Of a DNA stretch of 64,000 bases, positions 8,728 through 16,326 are shown in pieces. The notes under the pieces are model-generated. The model was not told the DNA's origin and did not search any database. It worked only from the letters and a program-made list of their open reading frames with translations. Numbering within the stretch: the first letter of the stretch is position 1; the number at the start of each line of letters is the position of its first letter. This DNA is from Streptomyces sp. NBC_00271 (lineage in GTDB: Bacteria > Actinomycetota > Actinomycetes > Streptomycetales > Streptomycetaceae): positions 245,937 to 309,936 of the forward strand of contig NZ_CP108071.1 of the NCBI RefSeq assembly GCF_036178845.1, in the 5' to 3' direction. The translations under genes were made by a program, and so were the position numbers.

Positions 8728-9056
8728 AGTTGGCCCCGCATCCGGCTCTCCACAAGCCCCGTTGGGCAGTTGCTCTCCTCAGCTTGTGCTGGGCCATGGC
8801 GATGGAATCGTCGTCCCGCGGGGTCGGTAACGTGTGGTGACTACCGACCCGGGGTTGAACAGGACGACTTCGCCGTCGTGCGGCCACCATCCGCCGTCGC
8901 AGTAGCGGCGGCGGAGTTCCTTCCACCCGACTCCGAGGTGTTTGCGCCGGAGCCATCCGAAGACCTGCCGCCAGACGATCATGCGGAGGTATTGGAAGGC
9001 CCGGGCAGATACTCCTGGGCGGGATTCAGCGCAAGAAACGTAGTTGGCAGGTGGTC
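8728..9056 (-). pseudogene. Group II intron A remnant: RT C-terminus and domain V 5' half
   Basis: The minus strand encodes the end of another intron RT (FQYLRMIVWRQVFGWLRRKH, WKELRRRYCDGGWWP, LFNPGSVVTTRYRPRGT, IPSPW), followed by the domain IV/V sequence GTGGAGAGCCGGATGCGG, after which intron B begins. Everything upstream of the thumb/maturase region is missing, and the fragment abuts the phosphatase stop at 9058. It matches intron A's 3' half at 232-303. Confidence 0.7.
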
Positions 9057-9057
9057 C

Positions 9058-10818
9058 TCAGTGCGCTGCGGGAGCGTTGAGGCGGGCCAGCAGGAGGGCG
9101 ATGTCGTCGCTGTGGCGCGGTGTCCGCCGTACCCCGGCGAGGAGTTCGTCTGCCAGGACCTCGAGGTCGGCCGTCGTGGCTCTTTCCAGCCCTGCCAGGA
9201 GTGCTTCGATGCCCGCGTCGATGTCTCCCTCTGCCGCTTCCAGAAGACCGTCGGTCGTGACCGCCAGCACGCTGCCAGGGCGGATGTGTGTCAGCTCGGT
9301 CGCGTACCGGGCCTGCGGGTCGACACCCAGCGGAAGGCCGCTGGTGATGTCGAGGAGGCGCGGTGGCTCACCTGGAGCGACCAGGGCAGGTGCCGGATGG
9401 CCCGCTGTGCAGGCTTCGACCGTCCCCTCGGCGGGGTCGATCACCAGATAGCAGCAGGTGGCGAACATGGCCCGGTCCGGATCGGTGTCGAATTCGACGA
9501 GCAGCCGGTTGGTCCGTGTCAGCACGGCAGCCGGACCATGCCCCTCGCATGCATAGGCGCGCACAGCCGTGCGCAACTTGCCCATCAGGGAGGCGGCCGG
9601 CACGCTGTGGCCCTGGACATCTCCGATCACCAGTGCAACCGCGCCGTCGGGAAGGCAGATGGCGTCGTACCAGTCGCCGCCGATCCACATGCCCGAGGTG
9701 GCCGCCTTGTAGCGTGCGGCAATCGTCAAACCGGGCGCCGACAGCGGGCCGGGAGGCAGCATTCCACGCTGCAGTTCCGTGGCCAGAGCTTGCTGTGCCT
9801 CGTACATCCTCGCCCGCTCCAGGGACTGGGCGAGGAGTCCGGCGACGGCAACCAGCAGGGCCCGTTCCTCGGGACCGAACTCCTGGAGCGAGGCGAACCC
9901 CATTAGGCAGACCCCGGTCGGCCCCCGAGAATCCGCCATGGGAATCGCCGCCCACGCGCGGCGGCGAGAACTTTCGGCCGCCTGTGCCAGCTGCGGGTAG
10001 GCGGCGGCCAGTTCAGTGACGGAGGCGACGAACACCGGAGCCTGGCGTGCCAGGGCATCCTGCAGCAGGGAGCGCACGCCGGGACGCACATCGCAGACGG
10101 CGGCCAGCTCCTCGTCGTAATAGCCGCAGGAGGCCACGGCGGACAGCCCACCGGGCAAGGACGCCACCACGGCAAACCCATCCGCGCCGAAGTCCTGCAG
10201 TCCTGCCTGCGTGGCGGCCACGATGTCCTTGACCGTCACGGCCGCCGCCAGCGCGGCGGTGAGCTGTTGCATCCGGCGATTGCGGGTCGCCCCTTCGTAG
10301 AAGCCTCGCCTCTCAGCTTCCTGACGCTCACGCGCGGCCGTGGTGTCCATCACCACCCCGACCATTGTCGTCGGCACTCCGGCCGAGTCGGCCAGCACCC
10401 GCCCGCGAGCCTCCAGCGAACGCCAGACGCCTTCACCCGCCGCGACCCGGTAGGCGATCTGGTAGTCGCCACCGGACTCCAGCATCGACTGCAGTGCGAC
10501 GACAAACTCGGGCAGATCAGACTCCGGGATCCTCGACAGGAAGCTGTCGAGATGAGGCGGGCCGTCCTCGGGCAGGCCGTGGAGGGAGAAGGTAAGAGGA
10601 TCACAGTTGATCTCTCCCGTAGCGACGTCCCAGCAGAAGAACCCCGCCTGCACGGGGCCGGCGCTCGGCTGGAACGGAGAGTTGGACGACTCCTCCGCAC
10701 CCGGATCCTTGGCGCCCGACTCGCCCGTCCGCCGGGCGTGGGAGGGCAGCGCGGGAGTGGCGCTCCCTGCGATGCTCTCGCCGCCGTTCGGCCAGGACAG
10801 GGATCGGACATGTGTCAC
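9058..10818 (-). CDS. PAS-GAF-PP2C (SpoIIE-type) serine phosphatase
   Basis: 586 aa from a GTG with GGGAG upstream. It has an N-terminal PAS domain (about 50-170, FFCWDVATGEINCD...GVWRSLEARGRVL), a GAF domain (about 190-345) and a C-terminal SpoIIE/PP2C phosphatase (about 355-586). The phosphatase shows ELQRGMLPPG, WIGGDWYDAI (metal Asp), ALVIGDVQGHSVPAASLM and TDGLLEA plus a final SDDIALLLARL, so the metal ligands are in place. Proteins of this kind dephosphorylate anti-sigma antagonists in actinomycete partner-switching pathways; the partner is not encoded here. There is no membrane segment, so it is probably cytosolic. Confidence 0.9.
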   Translation of the reverse strand: MTHVRSLSWPNGGESIAGSATPALPSHARRTGESGAKDPGAEESSNSPFQPSAGPVQAGFFCWDVATGEINCDPLTFSLHGLPEDGPPHLDSFLSRIPESDLPEFVVALQSMLESGGDYQIAYRVAAGEGVWRSLEARGRVLADSAGVPTTMVGVVMDTTAARERQEAERRGFYEGATRNRRMQQLTAALAAAVTVKDIVAATQAGLQDFGADGFAVVASLPGGLSAVASCGYYDEELAAVCDVRPGVRSLLQDALARQAPVFVASVTELAAAYPQLAQAAESSRRRAWAAIPMADSRGPTGVCLMGFASLQEFGPEERALLVAVAGLLAQSLERARMYEAQQALATELQRGMLPPGPLSAPGLTIAARYKAATSGMWIGGDWYDAICLPDGAVALVIGDVQGHSVPAASLMGKLRTAVRAYACEGHGPAAVLTRTNRLLVEFDTDPDRAMFATCCYLVIDPAEGTVEACTAGHPAPALVAPGEPPRLLDITSGLPLGVDPQARYATELTHIRPGSVLAVTTDGLLEAAEGDIDAGIEALLAGLERATTADLEVLADELLAGVRRTPRHSDDIALLLARLNAPAAH

Positions 10819-11194
10819 TGGTCACTCCCTGCTGTGCGCAAGGACGCCTCCTGGAGAGTGATTTGACGAGGCGTTCAGCGTAGAGCCCCGGCAGGCCGTC
10901 TCGCGGAGGAGCGATCACTGGGACACCTGAAGGAGTGAGCGGGTCGCAGAAATTGACCCTCTCGCCAGGCATGTTCCGCGCACGCGGCGTTCGACTGCGG
11001 CAGGAAGCCCCGTCCTTGGTCTTTTCTGAGCGCCGAGGTGCCGGACTCCGGTCGATTGCACAGAGGTTGCGCTCCCGCTCTGGACCTACCGCCATCTCGC
11101 GCTCTGATAATCGTATCGTGTACCCGCTAGCCTGATGCGGGCTTGAGGTTCGCCGAGGTCATCCGCGTAAGGTCACCCGGACGAGGAGAGCGTC
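10819..11194. other. Intergenic region between divergent phosphatase and terpene synthase genes
   Basis: 376 bases without a credible gene. It must hold the promoters of both divergent genes. A GATAATCGTATCG stretch at about 11106-11118 is locally AT-rich. No operator or repeat was recognised. Confidence 0.5.
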
Positions 11195-12220
11195 ATGCAG
11201 GAATACTCGTTCGAACTCCCCTTCCCTTCTCGAGTCAGTCATGCCATGGAATCGGCAGCGGTTCACCACTTCCGCTGGGTCCAGGAGCATGGACTGCTGA
11301 GCCAGGAGTCCCTCCCCGAGTATCGCCGATGGAACGTGCCGGAGGTAGCCGCCCGCTTCTGGCCACATGCGGGCGGAGTGGACCTGGAGTTGGGGGTCGA
11401 TTTAGCAGGCTGGTTCATCCTGTTCGATGACCAGTTCGATGGGCCGCTCGGAGTGAAGCCGTACAGAGTCGCATGGATCGTCCAAGAACTCATCGATGTC
11501 GTGTACGCGCGTCCCGGCGCGGTACCCGCGGTTCCGAACAAGAGACTCACCCCCGCGGCAAGCGGGCTCATCTCACTCTGGTCACGTCAGGTCCGGGGAA
11601 TGTCCGCCGCATGGCAGCAGCGGTCGACCCGCAACTGGGAAGACTTTCTCAACGCCTACACCAGCGAGAGCACCAACCGTCGAAGCGGCATCATTCCCGA
11701 CGTCAGCACATATCTCAGTCTGCGCCACAAGGCAGGACTGGAAAATGTGCTGATCGACTACGCCGAACGCATCGGCCATTACGAAGTGCCTGATGCCCTG
11801 TTCGCCCTGCCGGAGATCCAGGAAATGCACAATGCGACGGTCCAGGTCGTCAACATTGTTCAGGACGTGTTCTCGGTTGCCAAGGAGGAAGCCAGAGGAG
11901 ACTGTCACAACCTGGTTCTCGTACTCCAGCACCACCGGAACTATTCACGTGGGGAGGCCCTCGCGGAGGCCCGGTCGATAGTCCGCGGCCACACCGATGA
12001 ATTCCTTCGCCTGAAAGCACGGCTCCCGGCACTTTTCGATGCCGCAGCCCTTCCCCCGCACGACCGGGGCATCGCCTATGTCTTCGTCGATGACCTCCAG
12101 GCCCAGATGAAGGGCTGTCACGACTGGTGCCGCAGCTCCAGCCGCTACTCCCGGGTGATCCGCGCGCGGCCCCACGAGCCCACCTACCTCGAGGAAATGC
12201 GCCTGGAAGGAGGGCCTTGA
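11195..12220 (+). CDS. Class I terpene synthase (sesquiterpene synthase-like)
   Basis: 341 aa from the ATG at 11195, preceded by GAGGAGAG. It has the aspartate-rich motif as FDDQFDGP (DDxxD, about residue 75) and the second metal motif as VQDVFSVAKEEARGD (about residue 225), followed by HNLVLVLQ and a C-terminal SSRYSR with the usual Arg-Tyr pair. The second motif is normally NDxxSxxKE; here the metal-binding Asn is Gln. Such enzymes ionise and cyclise a prenyl diphosphate with three Mg2+. No prenyltransferase or P450 gene is adjacent, so it is an orphan. Product and chain length cannot be read from sequence. Confidence 0.85.
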   Translation: MQEYSFELPFPSRVSHAMESAAVHHFRWVQEHGLLSQESLPEYRRWNVPEVAARFWPHAGGVDLELGVDLAGWFILFDDQFDGPLGVKPYRVAWIVQELIDVVYARPGAVPAVPNKRLTPAASGLISLWSRQVRGMSAAWQQRSTRNWEDFLNAYTSESTNRRSGIIPDVSTYLSLRHKAGLENVLIDYAERIGHYEVPDALFALPEIQEMHNATVQVVNIVQDVFSVAKEEARGDCHNLVLVLQHHRNYSRGEALAEARSIVRGHTDEFLRLKARLPALFDAAALPPHDRGIAYVFVDDLQAQMKGCHDWCRSSSRYSRVIRARPHEPTYLEEMRLEGGP

Positions 12221-12296
12221 CCCTTAGCCTCGATCGTTCATGAGTCCCCGTCAGCTTGCGACCCTGTTGGCGAATCCGGCTGCGGGATCTTGCGTC

Positions 12297-12324
12297 GGCC
12301 CCCAAGACTTGTGTCTTGGGGGCC
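12297..12324 (+). terminator. Perfect hairpin shielding the IS1182 transposase
   Basis: GGCCCCCAAGAC-TTGT-GTCTTGGGGGCC is a perfect 12-bp stem with a 4-base loop, just inside the left end and 22 bases before the transposase start. There is no U-tract. Its position fits a structure that blocks read-through transcription or translation from outside, as known for several insertion sequences. Confidence 0.6.
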
Positions 12325-12346
12325 GATGTCGTGCTGGGGGTTTGCG

Positions 12347-14014
12347 ATGTCGATGCGGCCGAAGGGGCCTGCCAAGATTCCGGTGGAAACAGTGCGGGTG
12401 GCACGAGCGGCGTTCCCGCGCGGAAGTCTCGCGATCAGGCTCCGGGACGAGCTGGGGGTGCTGTTCGTCGACGAGCAGTTCATGGATCTGTTTCCGGCTC
12501 GGGGGAAGCCTGCCTGGTCACCGGGGCGGCTGGCCCTTGCGCTGGTGTTGCAGTTCGTCGAGGGCCTCACCGACCGCCAGGCCGCGGAGGCGGTTCGGGC
12601 CAGGATCGACTTCAAGTACGCCCTCGGCCTTCGGCTTGGCGATCCCGGTTTCGACTTCACGGTGCTGACGGAGTTCCGGGACCGTCTGCTTGAAGCTGAC
12701 GGCGGGCGTCGGGTGCTGGACGGCATCCTGGTCGTGGCCCGCGACAAGGGGTTGCTCAAGACTGCGAGCCGGGCTCGCACCGACTCCACGCATGTGCTGG
12801 CGGCCGTGCGGAATCTGAGCGCCCTGGAGATGGTGGCCGAGACACTGCGCGCGGCGCTGAACACGCTGGCCCGGGAGGCACCGGACTGGCTGAGGGAGAT
12901 CGCTGAGCCGGACTGGTTCGACCATTACGCCACCCGGGCCGAGAACTTCCGTTTCCCCAAGTCGGAAGCGCAGAGGGACGAGGTCCGGTTACGGATCGGC
13001 CGGGACGGAACGAGGCTGCTGAGGGCTCTCTGGTCGCCCACCGCTCCCGATGAACTGCGGGCGCTGAAGAGCGTCGAAGTCCTGCGGCGGGTCTGGGTGC
13101 AGCAGTTCCACCTGGTCGAGGGGGAGGTGGCCTGCCGGTCCCCAAAAAACCGGCCCCCGGGTGCGACGCGCCTGGGCAGCCCCTATGATCCCGAGTCGCG
13201 CGGCAGTATCAAGCGGGACACCGTCTGGCACGGATACAAGGTCCATCTCACCGAGACCTGCGAGGCAGACGCTCCGAACCTGATCACGAACGTGACAACC
13301 ACCGTCTCCACCACCCAGGACCAGGTGATGATCCGCGGTATCCACGCCGAACTGGCCGCACGGGACTGCCTGCCCGCCGAGCACTGGGTGGATGCGGGGT
13401 ATCCCACCGCGTCCCAGGTCGTGGCCGCCCGTCTCGATCACGGGGTCGAGCTGCTGGGACCGATGGTGGCCAGCACCGACGCCCGGGCCGGCGGCCCCTT
13501 CGGCCAGGACGCGTTCACAATCGACTGGGACCAGCAACAGGTGACCTGCCCGAATGGTGCCACCAGCGCTCAATGGCACCAGCGAAAGTCGCAGCAGGGC
13601 CTGCCGGTGATCCGGGTCCGTTTCGCCCGCGTGGACTGCCAACTCTGCCCCGACCTGCGCAAATGCGTCAGATCCCCGAAGGGCGAATACCGGGATATGA
13701 ATCTTCGCCTACGGGACGAGCACGAGGTGGTCCGCAAAGTCCGTACAGAGCAGCAGACCGATGCCTGGAAGGACCGCTACAAGATCCGAGCCGGGGTCGA
13801 AGGCACCATTTCCCAGGGCGTCGGGCGCTGCGGCCTGCGCAGATCCCGCTATCGCGGGCTCGCGAAGACCGGTCTCCAGCACCAGCTCACCGGTGCCGCG
13901 ATGAATCTCGCCCGCATCGACGCCCACCTCACCCACACGCCCAGGGCAGCTACCCGAACCAGTCACTTCGCAGCACTTCGCTCCGCCGATCGTTTGATCG
14001 GCGGAGCGAAGTAG
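12347..14014 (+). CDS. IS1182-family transposase
   Basis: About 555 aa. The start ATG at 12347 (MSMRPKGPAK) is preferred to an upstream frame start inside the hairpin. It has the N-terminal domain of the family (LFPARGKPAWSPGRLALALVLQ), a first catalytic region TASRARTDSTHVLAAVRNLS, HGYKVHLTETC, LPAEHWVDAGYPTA with the second Asp, a cysteine cluster (CQLCPDLRKCVRS) and the C-terminal RAGVEGTISQGVGRCGLRRSRYRG with the catalytic Glu. No frame damage is seen. Confidence 0.9.
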   Translation: MSMRPKGPAKIPVETVRVARAAFPRGSLAIRLRDELGVLFVDEQFMDLFPARGKPAWSPGRLALALVLQFVEGLTDRQAAEAVRARIDFKYALGLRLGDPGFDFTVLTEFRDRLLEADGGRRVLDGILVVARDKGLLKTASRARTDSTHVLAAVRNLSALEMVAETLRAALNTLAREAPDWLREIAEPDWFDHYATRAENFRFPKSEAQRDEVRLRIGRDGTRLLRALWSPTAPDELRALKSVEVLRRVWVQQFHLVEGEVACRSPKNRPPGATRLGSPYDPESRGSIKRDTVWHGYKVHLTETCEADAPNLITNVTTTVSTTQDQVMIRGIHAELAARDCLPAEHWVDAGYPTASQVVAARLDHGVELLGPMVASTDARAGGPFGQDAFTIDWDQQQVTCPNGATSAQWHQRKSQQGLPVIRVRFARVDCQLCPDLRKCVRSPKGEYRDMNLRLRDEHEVVRKVRTEQQTDAWKDRYKIRAGVEGTISQGVGRCGLRRSRYRGLAKTGLQHQLTGAAMNLARIDAHLTHTPRAATRTSHFAALRSADRLIGGAK

Positions 14015-14076
14015 AAGGGCTCATCCAACGGGATTCGCCAACAGGGTCGCTTGCTGACGGGGACTTTGTGGGGTCT

Positions 14077-14271
14077 TCATAGTTGAGCGGTGCGGAGGTG
14101 CCCGCGGACTCGACGGGTGGTGCCGCAGCGTGTTCGTAGGCGCTGGTGGTCGGCGTTCCTGAACCCGAACGCATTGCGGGCGATGAGCTTGATCACGCGG
14201 TTGATGCCCTCGCGCTTGGCGTTGCTGTGGCCGGTGTCGATGAACGGGACGGCCGACGGCTGTCTTGCCAT
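14077..14271 (-). pseudogene. ISL3-family transposase, C-terminal remnant
   Basis: Minus-strand frame with FIDTGHSNAKREGINRVIKL, ARNAFGFRNADHQRLRTRC and a TAQL end, the typical C-terminus of streptomycete ISL3 transposases. Only about 60 residues remain, lying between the IS1182 right end and a membrane protein gene. It is a different copy from the intact ISL3 gene at 6537-8135. Confidence 0.75.
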
Positions 14272-14353
14272 GCCCTGGTGGCGCAGAGGCGCTCTGGCGG
14301 CTGCCGGGTCTGACCAGTACGTTCCTCGTGGCCGGGCGACGGAGGGGGACGTG

Positions 14354-14821
14354 ATGGACGGGCGGGGCGCGGTGCGGGCGCTGCGGATCTCGATGTGGGT
14401 GCTGATCGTGGTCGCTGTGCCGGTGTACGTGGTGTGGCTGGTCCGGGTCGGCTACCTGACCGGGCAGCACCGGCTGCCCGCTGGCGACGTCGCCCGCTGG
14501 GTGCCGCCGGTGCTGCTGCCGCCGGCCGCCGTACTGTTCTGCGTGATGGCAGGGACGACGTGGTGGCTGAGCGTGGTGGCGCGTACGCCGTCGCCGCTGC
14601 GGGGGTCGTGGATCGCCGCGACGCTGGTGTTCACCGCGGTCGCCTCGGTGTTCTGCGGTGTCGCGGCGGTCGGCGACCCCGATGTGTCGGCCGGGCTGCT
14701 GAGCGCCGTGGTGACCGGGCTGGGCATGGCCGGGCTGTTCTTCATCCCGGCCGCCCACTCCCGCGAGCTGCCGGACGTCGCCCGCCGGCGCTCTGCCGAC
14801 CCTGGCGGCCCGGCTGCGTAA
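14354..14821 (+). CDS. Small four-helix membrane protein
   Basis: 155 aa from ATG 14354 (GTG 14351 is also possible), with GGAGGGGG upstream. Four hydrophobic segments are visible: about 12-32, 52-73, 88-108 and 116-136. The C-terminus is short and charged. No motif is recognised; the function is unknown. It is followed by a strong hairpin and faces the tap-tpg group convergently. Confidence 0.65.
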   Translation: MDGRGAVRALRISMWVLIVVAVPVYVVWLVRVGYLTGQHRLPAGDVARWVPPVLLPPAAVLFCVMAGTTWWLSVVARTPSPLRGSWIAATLVFTAVASVFCGVAAVGDPDVSAGLLSAVVTGLGMAGLFFIPAAHSRELPDVARRRSADPGGPAA

Positions 14822-14890
14822 CCGGGCACGGGGCAGGGGCGTTAGACACGGCGTCGCGTCATGCACATCCGATCCCCCGCGGATATGCGC

Positions 14891-14933
14891 GTGAGGCCCC
14901 GCACCGAGCTGCTGCGCCGGTGCGGGGCCTCAC
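14891..14933. terminator. Bidirectional hairpin terminator
   Basis: GTGAGGCCCCGCACCG pairs perfectly over 16 bp with CGGTGCGGGGCCTCAC around an 11-base loop. It lies between two convergent genes (14354-14821 and 14949-15683), as expected of a shared terminator. No clear U-tract is present. Confidence 0.75.
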
Positions 14934-14948
14934 GGGTACGTGCGGTGG

Positions 14949-15683
14949 TCAGCCGCGTTGGATGGCCGCCAGTTCCTTGAACGTCAGTTCCTGGGTTCGG
15001 GTGGCGTCCTTGCTGGACACCCAGGCGAGGATGTTCGGGTCCGGCTGATCGTCATGCCGACGGCCGTCGCCCGCGGCGGCGGTGTCCTCGCCGCCGGAGT
15101 CCAGGAGCCTGGTGATGTACTGGGCGAGCTCAGTGGGGCCTCCCCCGCCGTAGCCGGTGCCGTAGCCGCGTCCGTTCTCCTCCGGCAGGAGCGACAGCAG
15201 GCCGTCGCGGGTCCGGATCCAGAAGCAGCCGGTGCGGTCGATGATCAGGCGGTAGAACTCGTCATCCGGCCGCAGATCGAGCGGCGCGTACGCTTTGTAG
15301 GTCCACTGGTCGATGTTCCCGCCGACGGTGCGGTAGTGGTGCGCCACGACGGGCAGACCGAACTCCGGGTCCATGAAGCTCTTGAAGCACAGGCAGCCCG
15401 ATCCGCCCACCGCTGACGGGCTGTCCTTGTCGTCGTCCACGCCCGGGTGGAACAGGCTGGCGATCTTGTCCGACTCCACGAGCGTGGTGTGCAGGGTGTT
15501 CGGCTCGCACGGCTGGAGCCTGCCCAGCCACTCCTGCACGTACGGGGACTCCCGCTCGATGGACACCGTGCCGTTCCACGCAGCCCCGACGGTGCCGTAC
15601 TTGGGCTCGGTGTAGAGGACGAAGTGGGTGTAGCCCGCGGCGGGGTCGTAGACGGGCTGTAAGTCACGTGGCTGGTAGCTCAA
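14949..15683 (-). CDS. Unknown protein downstream of tap-tpg
   Basis: 244 aa from a TTG at 15683 with AGGGAG about ten bases upstream; earlier in-frame codons overlap tpg and are not protein-like. It has aromatic-rich N-terminal half motifs (YTHFVLYTEPKYG, VQEWLGRLQPCEPN), a central CLCFKSFMDPEFG, DQWTYKAYAPLDLRP and a glycine-rich GRGYGTGYGGGG linker. It is soluble, without signal or membrane segments. It follows tpg in the same direction after 79 bases and could belong to the telomere operon. No family is recognised. Confidence 0.6.
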   Translation of the reverse strand: MSYQPRDLQPVYDPAAGYTHFVLYTEPKYGTVGAAWNGTVSIERESPYVQEWLGRLQPCEPNTLHTTLVESDKIASLFHPGVDDDKDSPSAVGGSGCLCFKSFMDPEFGLPVVAHHYRTVGGNIDQWTYKAYAPLDLRPDDEFYRLIIDRTGCFWIRTRDGLLSLLPEENGRGYGTGYGGGGPTELAQYITRLLDSGGEDTAAAGDGRRHDDQPDPNILAWVSSKDATRTQELTFKELAAIQRG

Positions 15684-15762
15684 CTGACCTGTGCTCCCTG
15701 TGTGTTGGGGGATTCCTGCTGGTCGGACTGCATCGACGGTGCCCCAGTGGGGCACCGTCCCG

Positions 15763-16320
15763 CTAGAGCTCGATCTGGATGTGCTCCACGTCGGTAAACT
15801 CCACGCCCAGGCCGGCCGCCCGGGTGTTGTTGTTCCGGAAGTACATCTCCGCCAGGCCCTCGGCAGCGATGCGCTGGAGCTGCTGCTCGTTGGCGCCGCC
15901 GTCGCGGGCCTCGAAGAGGCGGTCCGCCCAGCGCGGCGGCAGGGCCTGGGTGATGTCCCGGATCCGGGCGTCGTCGGTCGTGCCGGGCGCAGCGGTGAAC
16001 CCGAACCTCGCGCGGGTGGAGACGACCAGGCCGCCGGTGCTCGCGGCCCGCTTCTTGGCCTTCGCCCGGATCTGCGGCTGCCACCGCTTCTTGACCTCAC
16101 GCTCTATGCGGTCCCGGAGGTCGCGGCGGGGCCGCTTGAACTTGCCCGCGACGTACCGTTCCACGGTGCGCTGCGACACCCCGAGCGCCTGCGCGGCGGC
16201 CTTGGTGCCCTTGAGTTGCTTGACCAGGTACTTCATCTGCGCCTGGGCGCTTTGCGGGATGCGGCGGGTGAACGCCCCTTCCAGCGCCTGGTCCAGGCTG
16301 TCCCCGAGCGAGTCGGCCAT
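15763..16320 (-). CDS. tpg: Telomere terminal protein Tpg
   Basis: 185 aa, matching the usual length (about 184) of streptomycete terminal proteins. It has an HTH-like segment GTKAAAQALGVSQRTVERYVAG (about 38-60) followed by the basic region KFKRPRRDLRDRIEREVKKRW, and a C-terminal half with GLAEMYFRNNNTRAAGLGVEF. Tpg is the protein bound covalently to the 5' ends of linear Streptomyces replicons, where it primes telomere patching; a Thr in this family is known to accept the first nucleotide. It starts six bases after the tap stop, with GGGGAG before the ATG, so the two genes form one operon. Recognised from length, motifs and the tap neighbour. Confidence 0.9.
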   Translation of the reverse strand: MADSLGDSLDQALEGAFTRRIPQSAQAQMKYLVKQLKGTKAAAQALGVSQRTVERYVAGKFKRPRRDLRDRIEREVKKRWQPQIRAKAKKRAASTGGLVVSTRARFGFTAAPGTTDDARIRDITQALPPRWADRLFEARDGGANEQQLQRIAAEGLAEMYFRNNNTRAAGLGVEFTDVEHIQIEL

Positions 16321-16326
16321 GGTCGG

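Larger units (their letters stand above)
12243..14065 (+). mobile_element. IS1182-type insertion sequence
   Basis: Terminal inverted repeats of about 35 bp, 12243-12277 and 14031-14065, begin AGTCCCCGTCAGC and end GGCGAATCC, with two adjacent mismatches. One transposase lies inside. No convincing target duplication is seen at the borders. It separates the terpene synthase from an older ISL3 remnant. Confidence 0.8.

Noticed and set aside
12240-14068. Target-site duplication for the IS1182 element
   Set aside because: Flanking bases (CATG / TTGT and neighbours) do not match at any reasonable end position.
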